64,000 bases of DNA from Phocoena phocoena (GCF_963924675.1 NC_089226.1:50175124-50239123), one strand, 5' to 3'; counted from the stretch's first letter, positions 9,150-20,969 are shown. The notes: generated by a model from the sequence alone, not told the origin. Program-made: numbers and translations.

Positions 9150-12100
9150 TCTTTTGTTTTATTTTTTAGATTCCACATATAAGCGATATCATATAGTACT
9201 TACCTTTCTCTGTCTGAATTATTTCACCAAGTATAATATTCACTAGGTCTATCCATGCTGCCATAAATGGCAGAATTTCATTCTTTTTTATGGCTGAAAA
9301 CATTCCATTACTGCTGTGATATATATCTGATATATATATATCACATCTTCTTTATCCATTCCTCTGTTGATGGACATTTAGTTTGCTTCCATGTCCTGTC
9401 TACATAAATAGAGCTGCAGTGAACATTGGGGTGCATGTGGCTTTTTGAATTATAGTTTTCTCAGGGTATATGTGCAGTAGTGAGATTGCTGAGTCATATG
9501 GTAGTTCTATTTCTAGTTTTTTAAGGAACCTCTATACTGTTCGCCATAGTAGCTGTGCCAATTTACATTCCCACCAACAGTGTAGGAGGGTTCCCTTTTC
9601 TCCACACCCTCTCCAGCATTTATTAATTGTAGACTTTTTGATGATAGCCATTCTGACTGGTGTGAGGTGATACCTCATTGTAGTTTTGATTTGCATTTCT
9701 CTATAATAATTAGCAATGTTGAGGATCTTTTCATGTGCCTTTTGGCCATCTGTATGTCTTCTTTGAAGAAGTGTCTGTTTAGATCTTCTGCCCAATTTTT
9801 GATTAGATTGTTTGCTTTTTTGTTATTTAGCTGTATGAGCTGTTTGTATATTTTGGAAATTAACCCCTTGTTGGTCACATCATTTGCAAATATTTTCTAC
9901 CACTCTTTAGGTTGTCTTTTTTTTTTTGCGGTACGCGGGCCTCTCACTGTTGTGGCCTCTCCCGTTGCAGAGCACAGGCTCCAGACACACAGGCTCAGCG
10001 GCCATGGCTCACGGGCCTAGCCGCTCCGAGCCATGTGGGATCTTCCCAGACCAGGGCACAAACCCGTGTCCCCTGCATTGGCAGGCGGACTCTCAACCAC
10101 TGCGCCACCAGGGAAGCCCATGTCTTTTTGTTTTGTTTATGGTTTCCTTTGCTGTGCAAAAGCTTTTAAGTTTAATTAGGTCCCATTTGTTTATTTTTTT
10201 CTTATTTCCATTACTCTAGGAGATGAAAGACGAATCCAAAAAGATATTGCTGTGATTTATGTCAAAGTCTGTCCTGCCAATGTTTTCCTTTAGGAGAATT
10301 ATTGTATCTGGTCTTACATTTAGGTCTTGAAACCAGTTTGAGTTTATTTTTGTGTATGGTGTTAGAGAAGTTTCTAATTTCATTCTTTTACATGTAGCTG
10401 TTCAGTTTTCACATCACCACTTATTGAAGAGACTGTCTTTTCTCCATTGTGTATTCTTGCCTCCTTTGTTGTAGATTAATTGACCATAGGTGTGTGGGTT
10501 TATTTTTGGGCTTTCTGTCCTGTTCCATTGATCTATATTTCTGTTTTTGTGCCAGTACCATACTGTCTTGATGACTGTAGCTTTGTAGTATAGTCTAAAG
10601 TCAGGGAGCCTGATTCCTCCAGCTCCATTTTTCTTTCTCAAGGTTGCTTTGGCTATTTAGTGTCTTTCCATACAAATTAAAAAAAAATTTGTTCTAGTTC
10701 AGTGAAAAGCCATTGATAATTCGATAGGGATTGCATTGAAACAGATTGCCTTGGATAGTATAGTCATTTTGACAATATTGATTCTTCCAATTCAAGAACA
10801 CGGTATATCTTTCCATTTGTTTGTGTCATCTTCAATTTCTTTCATCAGTGTCTTATAATTTTTGGTGTACAGGTCTTTTGCCTCCTTAGGTAGGTTTATT
10901 CCTAGGTATTTTATTCTTTTTGTTGCAATGGGGTTGTTTCCTTAATTCCTCTTTCTGATCTTTCATTGCTAGTGTATAGAAATACAACAGATTTCTGTAC
11001 ATTAATTTTGTATCCTGCAACTTTACCAAATTCATTGATGAACTCTAGTAGTTTTCTGGTGGTGTCTTTAGGATTTTCTATGTAAAGTATCATGTCATCT
11101 GCAAACAGTGACAGTTTTACTTCTTCTTTTCCAATTTGTATTCCTTTTATTTCTTTTTCTTCTCTGATTGCTGTGACTAGGACTTCCAAAATTATTTTGA
11201 ATAAAAGTGGCAAGAGTGGACATCCTTGTCTTGTTCTTGATCTTAGTAGAAATGCTTTCAGCTTTTCACTGTTGAGTATGATGTTACCTGTGGGTTTGTC
11301 ATATATGGCCTTTATTATGTTGAGGTAGGTTCCCTCTATGCTCACTTTCTGGAGAGTTTTTATCATAAATGGGTGTTGAATTTTGTCAAAAGCTTTTTCT
11401 GCATCTATTGAGATGATCATATGGTTTTTATTCTTCAATTTGTTAATATGGTGTATCACATTGATTGATTTGTGTATATTGAAGAATCCTTGCTTCCCTG
11501 GGATAAATCCCATTTGATCATGGTGTATGATCCTTTCAATGTGTTGTTGGATTCTGTTTGCTAGTATTTTGTTGAGGATATTTGCATGTATATTCATAAG
11601 TGATATTGGTCTGTAATTTTCTTTTTTTGTGGTATCTTTGTCTGGTTTTGGTATCAGGGTGATGATGGCCTCATACAATGAGTTTGGGAGTGTTCCTTCC
11701 TCTGCAATTTTTTGGAAGAGTTTTAGAAGGATCGGTGTTAGCTCTTCTCTAAATGTTTGATAGAATACTCCTGTGAAGCCATCTGGTCCTGGGCTTTTGT
11801 TTGTTGGAAGATTTTTAATCACAGTTTCAATTCAGTGCTTGTGATTGGTCTGTTCATATTTTCTATATCTTCCTGGTTCAGTGTTGGAAGGTTGTGCTTT
11901 TCTAAGAATTTGTCCATTTCTTCCAGGTTGTCCATTTTATTGGCATATAGTTGCTTGTAGTAATCTCTCATGATCCTTTGTATTTCTGCAGTGTCAGTTG
12001 TTAATTCTCCTTTTTCATTTCTAATTTTATTGATTTCAGTCTTCTCCCTTTTTTTCTTGATGAGTCTGGCTATTGGTTTATCTATTTTGTTTATCTTCTC

Positions 12101-13175
12101 AAAGAACCAGCTTTTACTTTTATTGATCTTTGCTATTGTTTCCTTCATTTCTTTTTCATTTATTTCTGATGTAATCTTTATGATTTCTTTCCTTCTGCTA
12201 ACTGTGGTTTTTTTTTTCTTCTTTCTCTAATTGCTTTAAGTGTAAGGTTAGGTTGTTTATTTGAGATTTTTATTGTTTCTTGAGGTAGGATTGTATTGCT
12301 ATAAACTTCCCTCTTAGAACTGTTTTTGCTGCATCCCATAAGTTTTTGGTTGTTGTGTTTTAATTGTCATTTGTTTGCAGGTATTTTTTGATATCCTCTT
12401 TGATTTCTTCAGTGATCTCTTGGTTATTTAGTAGTGTATTATTTAGCCTCCATGTGTTTGTATTTTTTATAGTTTTTTCCCCAGTAATTGATATCTAATC
12501 TCATAGCATTGTGGTCAGAAAAGGTACTTGATATGATTTCAATTTTCTTAAATTTACCAAGGCTTGATTTGTGACCCAAGATATGAGGTATCCTGGAGAA
12601 CGTTCCATGAGCACTTGAGAAAAAAGTGTATTTTGTTGTTTTTGGTTGGAATGTCCTATAAATATCAATTAAGTCCATCTTGTTTAATGTATCATCGTGT
12701 TTCCTTATTCATTTTCATTTTGGATGATGTGTCCATTGGTGAAAGTGGGGTGTTAAAGTCTCCTAGTATTATTGTGTTACTGTTGGTTTCCCCTTTTATG
12801 GTTGTTCGCATTTGCCTTATGTATTGAGGTGCTCCTATTTTGGGTGCCTAAATATTTACAATTGTTATATCTTCTTCTTGGATTGATCCCTTTATCATTA
12901 TGTAGTGTCCTTCTTTGTTTCTTGTAATAGTCTTTATTTTAAAGTCTATTTTGTCTGATATGAGAATTGCTACTCCAGCTTTCTTTTGACTTCCATTTAC
13001 ATGGAATATCTTTTCCTATCCTCTCATTTTCTGTCTGTATGTGTCCCTAGGTCTGAAGTGGATCTCTTGTAGACAGCATATATACAGGTCTTGTTTCTGT
13101 ATCCATTCAGCCAGTCTGTGTCTTTTGGTTGGAGCATTTATTCCATTTACTTTTAAGGTAGTTATATATATGTAT
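9150..13175 (-). pseudogene. L1 ORF2 (endonuclease/reverse transcriptase), decayed
   Basis: ORF2p nicks target DNA and reverse-transcribes L1 RNA. In this copy the reading frame survives in pieces. The block at 12439-12678 is from the endonuclease domain and keeps an SDHN catalytic motif. Bases 11819-12148 hold the linker. Bases 10911-11822 give a 303-codon reverse-transcriptase block with the FADD metal-binding motif intact ([10 protein letters not shown]). Bases 10414-10641 continue past the RT. Bases 9532-9795 hold the C-terminal cysteine motif ([15 protein letters not shown]). Frameshifts and stops separate these pieces and a CHR-2 SINE at 9917-10119 cuts the 3' third. The start is approximate because no intact initiator frame remains. 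The gene is a fossil with no expected activity. Confidence 0.9.
9917..10119 (-). mobile_element. CHR-2-type SINE inside L1 ORF2
   Basis: Poly(T), complete body and gggaagccc end. The L1 reads on continuously across it, and tgtctttt flanks both sides as the target-site duplication. It dates the L1 as older than this CHR-2 copy. Confidence 0.94.
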
Positions 13176-13247
13176 GTTCCTATTATCGTTTTCTTAATTG
13201 TTTTGGGTTTGTTATTGTAGGTCTTTTCCTTCTCTTGTGTTTCCTGC

Positions 13248-14137
13248 CTAGAGAAGTTCTTTTAGCATTTGTTGTAAAACTGGTTTTGTGATGTTGAATT
13301 CTCTTAGCTTTTGCTTGTCTGTAAAGGTTTTCATTTCTCCATTGAATCTGAATGAGATCCTTGCTGGGTAGAGTAATCTTAGTTGTAGGTTTTTCTCCTT
13401 CATCACTTTAAATATGTCCTTCCACTCTCCTCTGGCTTGCAGAGTTGCTGAAAGATCAGCTGTTAATCTTATGGGGATTCCCTTGTATGTTATTTCTTGC
13501 TTTTCCTTTGCTGCTTTTAATATTTTTACTTTGTATTTAATTTTTGATAGTTTGATTAATATGTCTCTTGGCGTTTTTCTCCTTGGATTTATCCTATATG
13601 GGACTCTCTGCTCTTCGTGGACTTGATTGACTATTTCCTCTCCCATATTCGGGAAGTTTTCTACTGTAATCTCTTCAAATATTTTTTCAGTCCCTTTTTT
13701 TCCCCCTCTTCTTCTTCTGGGATCCCTATAATTTGAATGTTGGTGAGTTTAATGTTGTCCCAGATGTCTCTGAGACTGTCCTCAATTGTTTTTATTCTTC
13801 TTTTCTTTATTCTTCTCTGTGGTAGTTATTTCCACTATTTTATCTTCCAAGTCACTTATCTGTTCTGCCTCAGTTATTCTGCTATTGATTCCTTCTAGAG
13901 AATTTTTAGTTTCATTTATTGTGTTGTTCATCATTATTTGTTTGCTCTTTAGTTCTTCTAGGTCCTTGTTAAATGCTTCTTGTATTTTCTCCCTTCTAAT
14001 TCCAAGATTTGGATCCTCTTTACTATCATTTCTCTGAATTCTTTTTCAGGTAGACTGCATATTCCCTGTTCATTTGTTTGGTCTGGTGGGTTTTTACCTT
14101 GCTCCTTCATCTGCTGTGTAGTTCTCTGTCTTCTCAT
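13248..14137 (-). pseudogene. L1 ORF1 (RNA-binding chaperone), decayed
   Basis: ORF1p coats L1 RNA as a trimer. A start codon at 14137-14135 opens a frame beginning MRRQRTTQQMKEQGK, which stops after about 60 codons because of a frameshift. The coiled-coil region (about 13650-14000) is out of frame. The conserved RNA-recognition and C-terminal domains survive as a 132-codon block at 13248-13646 ending QQMLKELL, including the YPARISFRF segment typical of this domain. Inter-ORF spacing to ORF2 is about 70 bases. Non-functional. Confidence 0.88.
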
Positions 14138-14635
14138 TTTGCTTAACTTACTGTGTTTGGGGTCTCCTTTTTGCAGGCTGCAGGTTTGTAGTTCTCGTTG
14201 TTTTTGGTGTCTGCCCCCAGCGGGTAAGGTTGATTCAGTGGGTTGTGTGGGCTTCCTGGTGGAGGGGATTAGTGCCTGTGTTCTGGTAGATGAGGCTGGA
14301 TCTTGTCTTTCTGGTGGGCAGGACCATGTCCCGTGGTGTGTTTTGGAGTGTCTGTGACCTTATGATTTTAGGCAGCCTCTCTGCTAATGGGTGGGGCAGT
14401 GTTCCTCACTTGCTAGTTGTTTGGCATAGGGGTCCATCACTGTAGCTTGCTGGTCGTTGAGTGGGTCTGGGTCTTAGCATTGGGATGGAGATCTCTGGGA
14501 GAGCTTTTGCTGTTTGATATTATGTGAGGCCAGGAGGTCTCTGGTGTACCAGTGTCCTGAACTCAGCTCTCCTACCTCAGAGGCTCAGGTCTGACACCCG
14601 GACGGAGCACCAAGACCCTGTCAACCACACGGCTC

Positions 14636-14740
14636 AGAAGAGAAAGGAGGAAAGAAAAGAAAGAAAGAAAGAAAAAATAATAAATTAATGTTATTAAAAA
14701 TAAAAAAAATTAAAAAGTAATAAAAAGAAAGAAAGAAGAG
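14636..14740. repeat. A-rich/GAAA low-complexity tract
   Basis: Runs of aaagaaagaaag and taataaa units inside the L1 5'UTR. Confidence 0.85.
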
Positions 14741-14913
14741 GGCAACCTCACCTAAAAACAAAAATCCACCAATGATGAAAGTGCTAAAAACTATACTAAA
14801 ATACAAAAAAAATACAGACAGAACCCTAGGACAAATGGTAAAAGCAAAGCTATACAGACAGTATCACACAAAGAAGCATACACATACACAGTCACAAAAT
14901 AGAAAAAGGAAAG

Positions 14914-14915
<2 letters not shown>

Positions 14916-14966
<51 letters not shown>
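14916..14966. repeat. (TA)n microsatellite in L1 5'UTR
   Basis: About 25 uninterrupted TA units. The Tyr/Ile-rich frames called across it are artefacts. Confidence 0.97.
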
Positions 14967-14969
<3 letters not shown>

Positions 14970-16284
14970 GAAGAGACAAACCCAATCAATAAATAAATCT
15001 GCCAATGATAATAAGCTCTAAATACTAAAGTAAGATAAACATAAAACCAGAACAAATTAGATGCAGAAAGTAAAACCCAAGTCTACAGTTGCTTCCAAAT
15101 TCCACCACCTCAATTTTGGGATAATTCATTGTCTATTCAGGTATTCCAGAGAGGCAGGGTACATCAAGTTGATTGTGGAGATTTAATCCGCTGCTCCTGA
15201 GTCTGCTGGGAGAAAATTTCCTTTCTCTTCTTTGTTTGCACAGCTTCTGAGGTTCAGCTTTGGATTTGGCCCCTCCTCTGTGTGTAGGTCGCCTGAGGGC
15301 ATCTGTTCCCTGCCCAGACAGGAGGGGGTTAAAGTAGCAGCTGATTAGGGGACTCTGGCCCACTCAAGCTGGGGAAAGGGAGGGATATGGAATGTGGGTT
15401 GGGCCTGTGGCTGCAGAGGCCAGCGTGAAATTGCAATAACCTGAGGCGCGCCGTGTGTTGTCCCTGGATCACGGGACCTTGGCAGTGGTGGGCAGCAGAG
15501 GCTCCCGGGAGAGAGATGTGGATAGTGACCTGTGCTTGCACACAGGCTTCTTGGTGTCTGCAGCAGCCGCCTTAACGTTTCATGACGGTCTCTGGTGTCC
15601 GTGCTGATAACAGCAGCTCCTGCACGTCTCTGGAGCTCGTTTAGGCGGTGCTCTGAATCCCCTCTCCTCACGTACCCCGAAACAATGGTCTCTTGCCTCT
15701 TAGGCAGTTCCAGACTTTTACCTGGACTCCCTCCTGACTAGCTATGGAGCACTAGCCCCCTTCAAGCTGTGTTCACGCAGCCAACTCCAGTCCTCTCCCT
15801 GGGATCTGACCTCTGAAGCTAGAGCCTCAGCTCCCAGCCACCACCTGTCCTGGAGGGTGAGCAGACAAGCATCTCAGGCTGGTGAGTGCTGGTTGGCACC
15901 GATCCTCTGTGCGGGAATCTCTCTGCTTTGCGCTCTGTACCCCTGTTGCTGAGCTCTCCTCCATGGCTCTGAAGATTCCCCCTGCCAACCCCCATCTCCG
16001 CCAGTGAAGGGGCTTCCTAGTGTATGGAAACCTTTCCTCCTTCACAGCTCCCTCCCACTGGGGCGGGTCCTTTCCCTATTCTTTTGTCTCTGTTTTTCCT
16101 TTTTTTCTTTTGCCCTACTACGTGGGGATATTCTTGCCTTTTGGGAAGTCTGAGGTCTTCTGCCAGCATTAAGTAGGTGTTCTGTAGGAGTTGTTCCACA
16201 TGTAGATGTATTTCTGATGTATTTGTGGGGAGGAAGGTGATCTCCATGTCTTACTCCTCCACCATCTTGAAGGTCTCCTCTTGC

Positions 16285-16740
16285 TCTTTCAATTGAAAGC
16301 AGCAGTTACTCTGCCTTTTCATTTTGCCTAACTTTCTCTGCTTCTATGAATTTAGGTGGAACAATTACCTATTGTGGTCTTGAAGGGGTGTTCTTACGTG
16401 GGAGCATTCATATACAGACTGCATATGCCCAATGCCTTTGGTGAGAGAGCTGGATTTGATGTGGACCCAAGTCACGTCTTTCCTCAAGTTGTGCTGGCAG
16501 CTATCACCTTGGTAGGGGGTGGGGCTGGAGATGGAAGTGCTAGAGCTGGAGCCCTTTGTAAGGTGAGACATCCCCTCTGCTCTGGCTATCACCACTCCAT
16601 TGGGGGTGTGATCTAATCCCAACTGCTGGAGCAGAAGCCCTGAGGGTCTGGCCCAAGCTGGCTCTGTTTCCTTTAATTGTGTGTTTTCCCTTCTCTCCTC
16701 ACTGGGATGGTTGCCACAGAAGGGAGCAGTGCTGAATCAG
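16285..16740 (-). mobile_element. Old L1 5'UTR fragment, antisense
   Basis: The region resembles the block at 4605-5510: tgccttttcattttgcc, acctattgtggtcttgaagggg and ccttctctcctcactggg follow the older L1 5'UTR in reverse complement. It abuts the 5' end of the near full-length L1. An 86-codon frame at 16356-16616 has no recognisable domain. Confidence 0.55.
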
Positions 16741-16744
16741 TAAT

Positions 16745-16975
16745 TCATAAGTGTAATGGAATTGTAGAATGGGGTCTATTATCATTTGAGGCTGCTCAGC
16801 GAAAGTTAGCCAAGTGTCCTCCCTCTAGCTCATCACTTCCAGAAGCATAAGAGAATATAAAGTACCCCACTGGTTTGGGTTTTGGATCCATTCAATTTGC
16901 TTTTTCATTTTTGTCCTGACTGTGCCTTGTTCCTTTTGAGACTAATTTGGTGCATCAACAGATTCCCGCCGTCAA
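16745..16975. other. Unique sequence, no gene seen
   Basis: No repeat or coding signal recognised. Confidence 0.4.
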
Positions 16976-16979
16976 GCCC

Positions 16980-17110
16980 AATCTCAGCCATCTTTGACTT
17001 CTTTCTCTGGCCTGAACCCCACGTCCAACCCATTGCCAAGTTGGTTCTTCTGTTATCCCAATACCTGTCTCATCTGTTCATCTCCACTCATAAAGCTCAT
17101 AGTAGCAGCT
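16980..17110 (+). mobile_element. L2 reverse-transcriptase 3' fragment
   Basis: The ttgacttctttctctggcctgaaccccacgtcc-type stretch followed by cccattgccaagt and atctgttcatctccactc matches the downstream part of the L2 open frame in sense. Strongly diverged. Confidence 0.55.
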
Positions 17111-17385
17111 TGATCTGATTTCACTGGGCCCGCTCCTCAGATTGTCCTCCCAGCTTCCTTTATTTGGTGAAGTGTTACCTGATTTTTTAACACTCAGATT
17201 AAATTTGGCCAGTTTGTTAAATCTGTGTTGAAACTTCCCCTTGAGGGTTACTATACTGTATACTATGCTTTATACTTATTTTTTTTAATTGAAGTATAGT
17301 TGATTTACAATGTTGTGTTAATTTCTGTTGTGCGGCAAAGTGATTCAGTTATACATATATATACATTTAAAAAAATGTTCTTTTC

Positions 17386-17690
17386 GGGCTTCCCTGGTGG
17401 TACAGTGGTTAAGAAGCCATCTGCCAATGCAGGGGACATGGGTTTGAGCCCTGGTCTGGGAAGATCCCACACACTGCAGAGCAACTAAGCCCGTGCACCA
17501 CAACTACCAAGCCTGTGCTCTAGAGCCTGCGAGCCTACTGAAGCCCATGCGCCTAGAGCCCGTGCTCCACTACAAGAGAAGCCACCGCAGTGAGAAGCCT
17601 GCGCACTGCAACGAAGAGTAGCCCCTGCTCACTGCAACTAGAGAAAGCCCGTGCACAACCAAAAATAAATAAAATAAATAAGTTTTAAAA
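17386..17690 (+). mobile_element. CHR-1-type long SINE
   Basis: Begins gggcttccctggtggtacagtgg (Pol III A-box region), has a gggtttgagccct B-box-like part, a tail of aaataaat units, and similar flanks (aaaaaatgttcttttc before, aaaaaattcttttcc after). It lies in opposite orientation to its host L1. Confidence 0.94.
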
Positions 17691-18394
17691 AAAGGCTTAA
17701 AAAATTCTTTTCCATTATGGTTTATCACAGTATATTATTGAATATAGTTCCCTGTGCTATACAGTAGGATCCTGTCGTTTATCCATTATATATATAAAAG
17801 CTTACATCTGCTAACTCCAGCCTCCCACTCCATCACTCCCCACCCCCGCCCACTTTGGCAACCACAAGTCTGTTCTCTATGTCTGTAAGTCTGTTTCTGT
17901 TTTGTAGATAAGTTCATTTGTGTCATATTTTAGATTCCACATATAAGTGATATCATATGGTAATTGTCTTTCTATTTCTGACTTACTTCACTTAGTATGA
18001 TGATCCCTCGTTCCATCCGTATTGCTGCAAATGGCATGATTTTGTCCTTTTTTATAGCTGAGTAGCATTCCATTCTATATATGTACCACATCTTCTTTAT
18101 ACATTCATCTTTCACTGGACATTAGGTTGTTTCCGTGTCTTGACTATTGTGAATAGTGCTGCTATGAACATAGGGGTGCATGTATTTTTTTGGATTAGAA
18201 TTTTGCTTGGATATATGCCCAGGAGTGGGATTGCTGGATCATATGGTAACTCTATTTTTTGTTGTTTAAGGAAGCTCCATACTGTGTTCCATACTGACCA
18301 CACCAACCTACATTCCCACCAACAACTTACATTCCCACCAATGGTGTAGGAGGGTTCCTTTTTCTCCACACTCTCTCCCACATTTGTTACTTGT

Positions 18395-18398
<4 letters not shown>

Positions 18399-18430
<32 letters not shown>

Positions 18431-18619
18431 GCTATGCGGGCCTCTCACTGCTGTGGCCTCTCCCGTTGCGGAGCACAGGGTCCGGACGCGCAGGCTCAGC
18501 AGCCATGGGTCACGGGCCAGCCACTCCGCGGCATGTGGGATCTTCCCAGACCGGGGCACGAACCCGCGTCCCCTGCATCGGCAGGCGGACTCTCAACCAC
18601 TGCGCCACCAGGGAAGCCC
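18399..18619 (-). mobile_element. CHR-2-type SINE inside L1
   Basis: A long poly(T) (about 30) then a complete antisense body. Target-site duplication acttgtagacttt lies on both sides. A long, pure tail and low divergence suggest a relatively recent copy. Confidence 0.96.
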
Positions 18620-18804
18620 CACTTGTAGACTTTTTAATGATGGCCATTCTGACTGGTATGAGGTAATACCTCATTATAGTTTTGATTTGCATTTCTCTAA
18701 TAATTAGTGATGTTGAGCATGTTTTTATGTGCCTGTTGGCCATCTGTATATATATTCACTTATATTTTGTACACACCTCTTGTAGCGTTCATAATATCAC
18801 AATG

Positions 18805-19092
18805 TGCAGTGGACTGAATGTGTCCCCCACCAAATTTATATGTTGAAATCCTCAGCCTCAATGAGATCGGAGATGGGGCCTTTGGGAAGTAATTAGGTCA
18901 CGAGTGTGGATCCCTCATGAATGGGAACACAGTGAGAAGGCAGCAGTCTACAACACAGAAGAGGACTCTCACAGAACCTGACCTTGCTGGCACCCTAATC
19001 TTAGACTTCCAGCCTCCAGAACTGTGAGAAATAAATTTCTGTTGTTCATAAGACACCCAGTCTATGGTAATTTGTTAACTAGAACTAAGATA
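18805..19092 (+). mobile_element. MLT1A-like solo LTR (ERVL-MaLR)
   Basis: Contains tggactgaatgtgtccccc, tatatgttgaaatcct, ggggcctttgggaagtaattagg, cctccagaactgtgagaaataaa and agacacccagtctatgg in order. It lacks part of the middle. A 5-bp duplication caatg occurs at 18800-18804 and 19093-19097, the size expected for ERVL elements. Confidence 0.9.
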
Positions 19093-19184
19093 CAATGTAA
19101 TTACTTGTTTTTCATGTTTATTGTTTTCACTAGGCTGGGAAATCCTTCAAACAGGGATTAACTCCCCTCCCCCTTTCTAAACTA

Positions 19185-19565
19185 TCATTTATTGATGAAC
19201 TTCTATGTGCCAAGTACTATTTAAGAATTGTACCTATGTTATCTCATTTTATTGTTTCCTCAGCAACCCCTGGAAATAGATATCATGAGTCCAGGTTAGA
19301 GGTGAGGATTATAAGAACAGAGAGTTTATTTATTTATTTAACATCTTTATTGGAGCATAATTGCTTTACAATGTTGTGTTAGTTTCTGCTTTATAACAAA
19401 GTGAATCAGTTATACCTATACATATATCCCCATATCCCCTCCCCCATGCATCTCCCTCCCACCCTCCCTATCCCACCCCTCTAGGTGGTCACAAAGCACC
19501 GAGCTGATCTCCCAGAACAGAGAGTTTAAGTGACTTGCTGAGCTGCGGTTTGGAAATGTCCTTTT
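19185..19565 (+). mobile_element. MIR SINE split by an L1 insertion
   Basis: Left part (tctatgtgccaagtactatttaag, atctcattttattg) and right part (aagtgacttgctgagctg) form one sense MIR once the L1 at 19329-19513 is removed. Confidence 0.8.
19329..19513 (-). mobile_element. Extremely 5'-truncated L1 (3' end only)
   Basis: Only the last 185 bases of an L1 3'UTR, antisense, with an ATTT-rich tail. A perfect 15-bp target-site duplication agaacagagagttta flanks it at 19314-19328 and 19514-19528. Confidence 0.95.
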
Positions 19566-19569
19566 TGTA

Positions 19570-20750
19570 TTCTGTTGTTTCATCCAACTCAGTGACCAGG
19601 CATGTGGCAGATGTCCATTGCTGAGTGGCAAGCTAAAGTTCCTGAATGTAAACCTCAGTTTAGATACCACCCGTTCTAGGTACCCTTCTGTACCCTAATG
19701 TTACCTCTTTGTTGTACATAAATCCTGATCAATCCTCTGTTAACCACCCTTATCACTCTGACTTGTGATCTTCCACTAGGCAGGTCAGTTTTCTAAGTGT
19801 GTTGAGCCGGGTAGATGGATTACGCTCCTCTTCTGGTCTGAGGGGGCAGGGGTGGGAGGCTGGCCTGCTGGGCCAGCTTGGGAAGAAATGCTCCAGGAGC
19901 ACCCAGGGCCGAGGCAGTTAATTTGCCCCAGTGGTGAGGAGGAAATTTCTTGTAAAAGCGAGCTCCCCTCAGAACAATGCGGCCTTTTATTTTTTAGCTT
20001 TGGAATGGAGCCTAGCTGTCCGTGGAAACAAAGAGAGGAGAGAATCACTGAACCAGTCTCGCACATAAAAAACTGACCATGTCTGTCTTTGAAGTCTCCT
20101 TTATGTCGTTTTGAAAACTTTGGATTATAGGGGTGCTTTTTCCTCTTTTTCTTCCTCAGTTCCTTACCCCACCCCAATTTTTTTTCAGAGAAAAGAGAGA
20201 ACTGGGTGTAAGGGAACCTTTCTTTGAAACAGGGCAGAAGTCATTAATTAAGGCTCCCATTCATTCCTGCTGACACTTGCTCATCAATCAGATTTCCTCT
20301 TAGCATTCTGATGACCCTGCTGACCTGGAGTCCTCCATACTGTCTGCCAGACAGAATTGAAACTCAGACCACACACCAGAAAAGAGAGTGAGCCCTGGCT
20401 CCTGGCTTCCTGAGATGGAGGAGAAAGTGTCTGGGGACAAAGCTGGCTGGTCGGGAGTGCTTCGGCATCGAGGTGAAGGTGAATAAAGAAGATATTTTCC
20501 CTGCGGAAGCAAGTGTTGCTCACTTCACTGAAACAGTGATCTATAGTTGCCCTTCCCTTTCTCCCCTAATCCAGGGCCAGCCATGCAGCTCGGAGCCCGG
20601 CCCCTGAGCCAGGGAAACGAGGCTAGCAGTTTCTCTGCCAACACGGCACTTCTGAAAGAAGCTAACAGCTCGAAGCCTTCTTTCAGAAAAGTACAGGGAG
20701 CTGTTCTGGAGATGACAGTTGTGGGGAGGGGTAGTCAGCCTGAGCTGTGG
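19570..20750. other. Unique sequence, no gene seen
   Basis: The GC-richer stretch 19800-20050 and 20280-20720 carries frames up to 130 codons on the minus strand (19785-20177) with no recognisable domain. I see no exon structure that I can defend. A short inverted pair, cttctgaaagaag near 20649-20661 and cttctttcagaa near 20676-20688, is present. Confidence 0.45.
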
Positions 20751-20754
20751 GACA

Positions 20755-20930
20755 TTTATTGTATTACTTATTCACTTATTCACTCAATAACCATTTACCT
20801 GGCACCCACTGTGTAGTAGGCATCACACTAGGTACTGAGGACAGAACTGTGAAAGAGGGAGATGCAGTCTCTCTCGTCATGGAGCTTATAGTCTATCTGG
20901 GAATGTACCTGGGCCTTTTCTTCAAGAAAA
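20755..20930 (-). mobile_element. L2 LINE 3' end, antisense
   Basis: The run ttattcactcaataacc, cctggcacccactgtgtagtaggcatcacactagg, then tcatggagcttatagtct is the reverse complement of the L2 3' tail. Confidence 0.85.
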
Positions 20931-20969
20931 ATTGGGTATTTAGGAGGACTGACTGTGGTCATGTGCAAT

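Larger units (their letters stand above)
8858..16275 (-). mobile_element. Near full-length L1 LINE, antisense
   Basis: Read on the minus strand, a roughly 2.1-kb 5'UTR (16275-14138) is followed by ORF1, a short inter-ORF gap, ORF2 and a 3'UTR ending in an A-rich tail at about 8858-8870. Only one CHR-2 SINE (9917-10119) interrupts it. Length without that SINE is about 7.2 kb, in line with complete artiodactyl L1. Both ORFs are broken by frameshifts and stops, so it is immobile. The 5' end carries ttcaagatggtggagg, an L1-like YY1-type cagatgg/aagatgg start. I found no clear target-site duplication. Confidence 0.92.
14138..16275 (-). promoter_or_regulatory. L1 5'UTR (internal promoter region), fossil
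   Basis: About 2.1 kb precede ORF1 on the minus strand. The outer part (15100-16275) is GC-richer. The inner part holds pyrimidine/purine-rich low-complexity DNA (14630-14730) and a TA microsatellite. In L1 this region carries the internal promoter. Whether any activity remains cannot be judged. Confidence 0.75.
17280..18785 (-). mobile_element. L1 LINE 3' part, antisense, with two SINEs
   Basis: Starts at an A/T tail (ttttttaattgaagtatagttg), passes through the 3'UTR and into the ORF2 C-terminus. Bases 18300-18340 contain a short tandem duplication of the 'acattcccaccaa' segment. The 5' end is truncated near 18785. Two SINEs interrupt it at 17386 and 18399. Confidence 0.92.

Noticed and set aside
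14772..15055. Tyr/Ile repeat proteins on both strands
   Set aside because: Translation of the (TA)n microsatellite.
19785..20177. 130-codon minus-strand frame
   Set aside because: Unique DNA but no domain, no start context and no splice or poly(A) evidence. Chance frame in GC-richer sequence.
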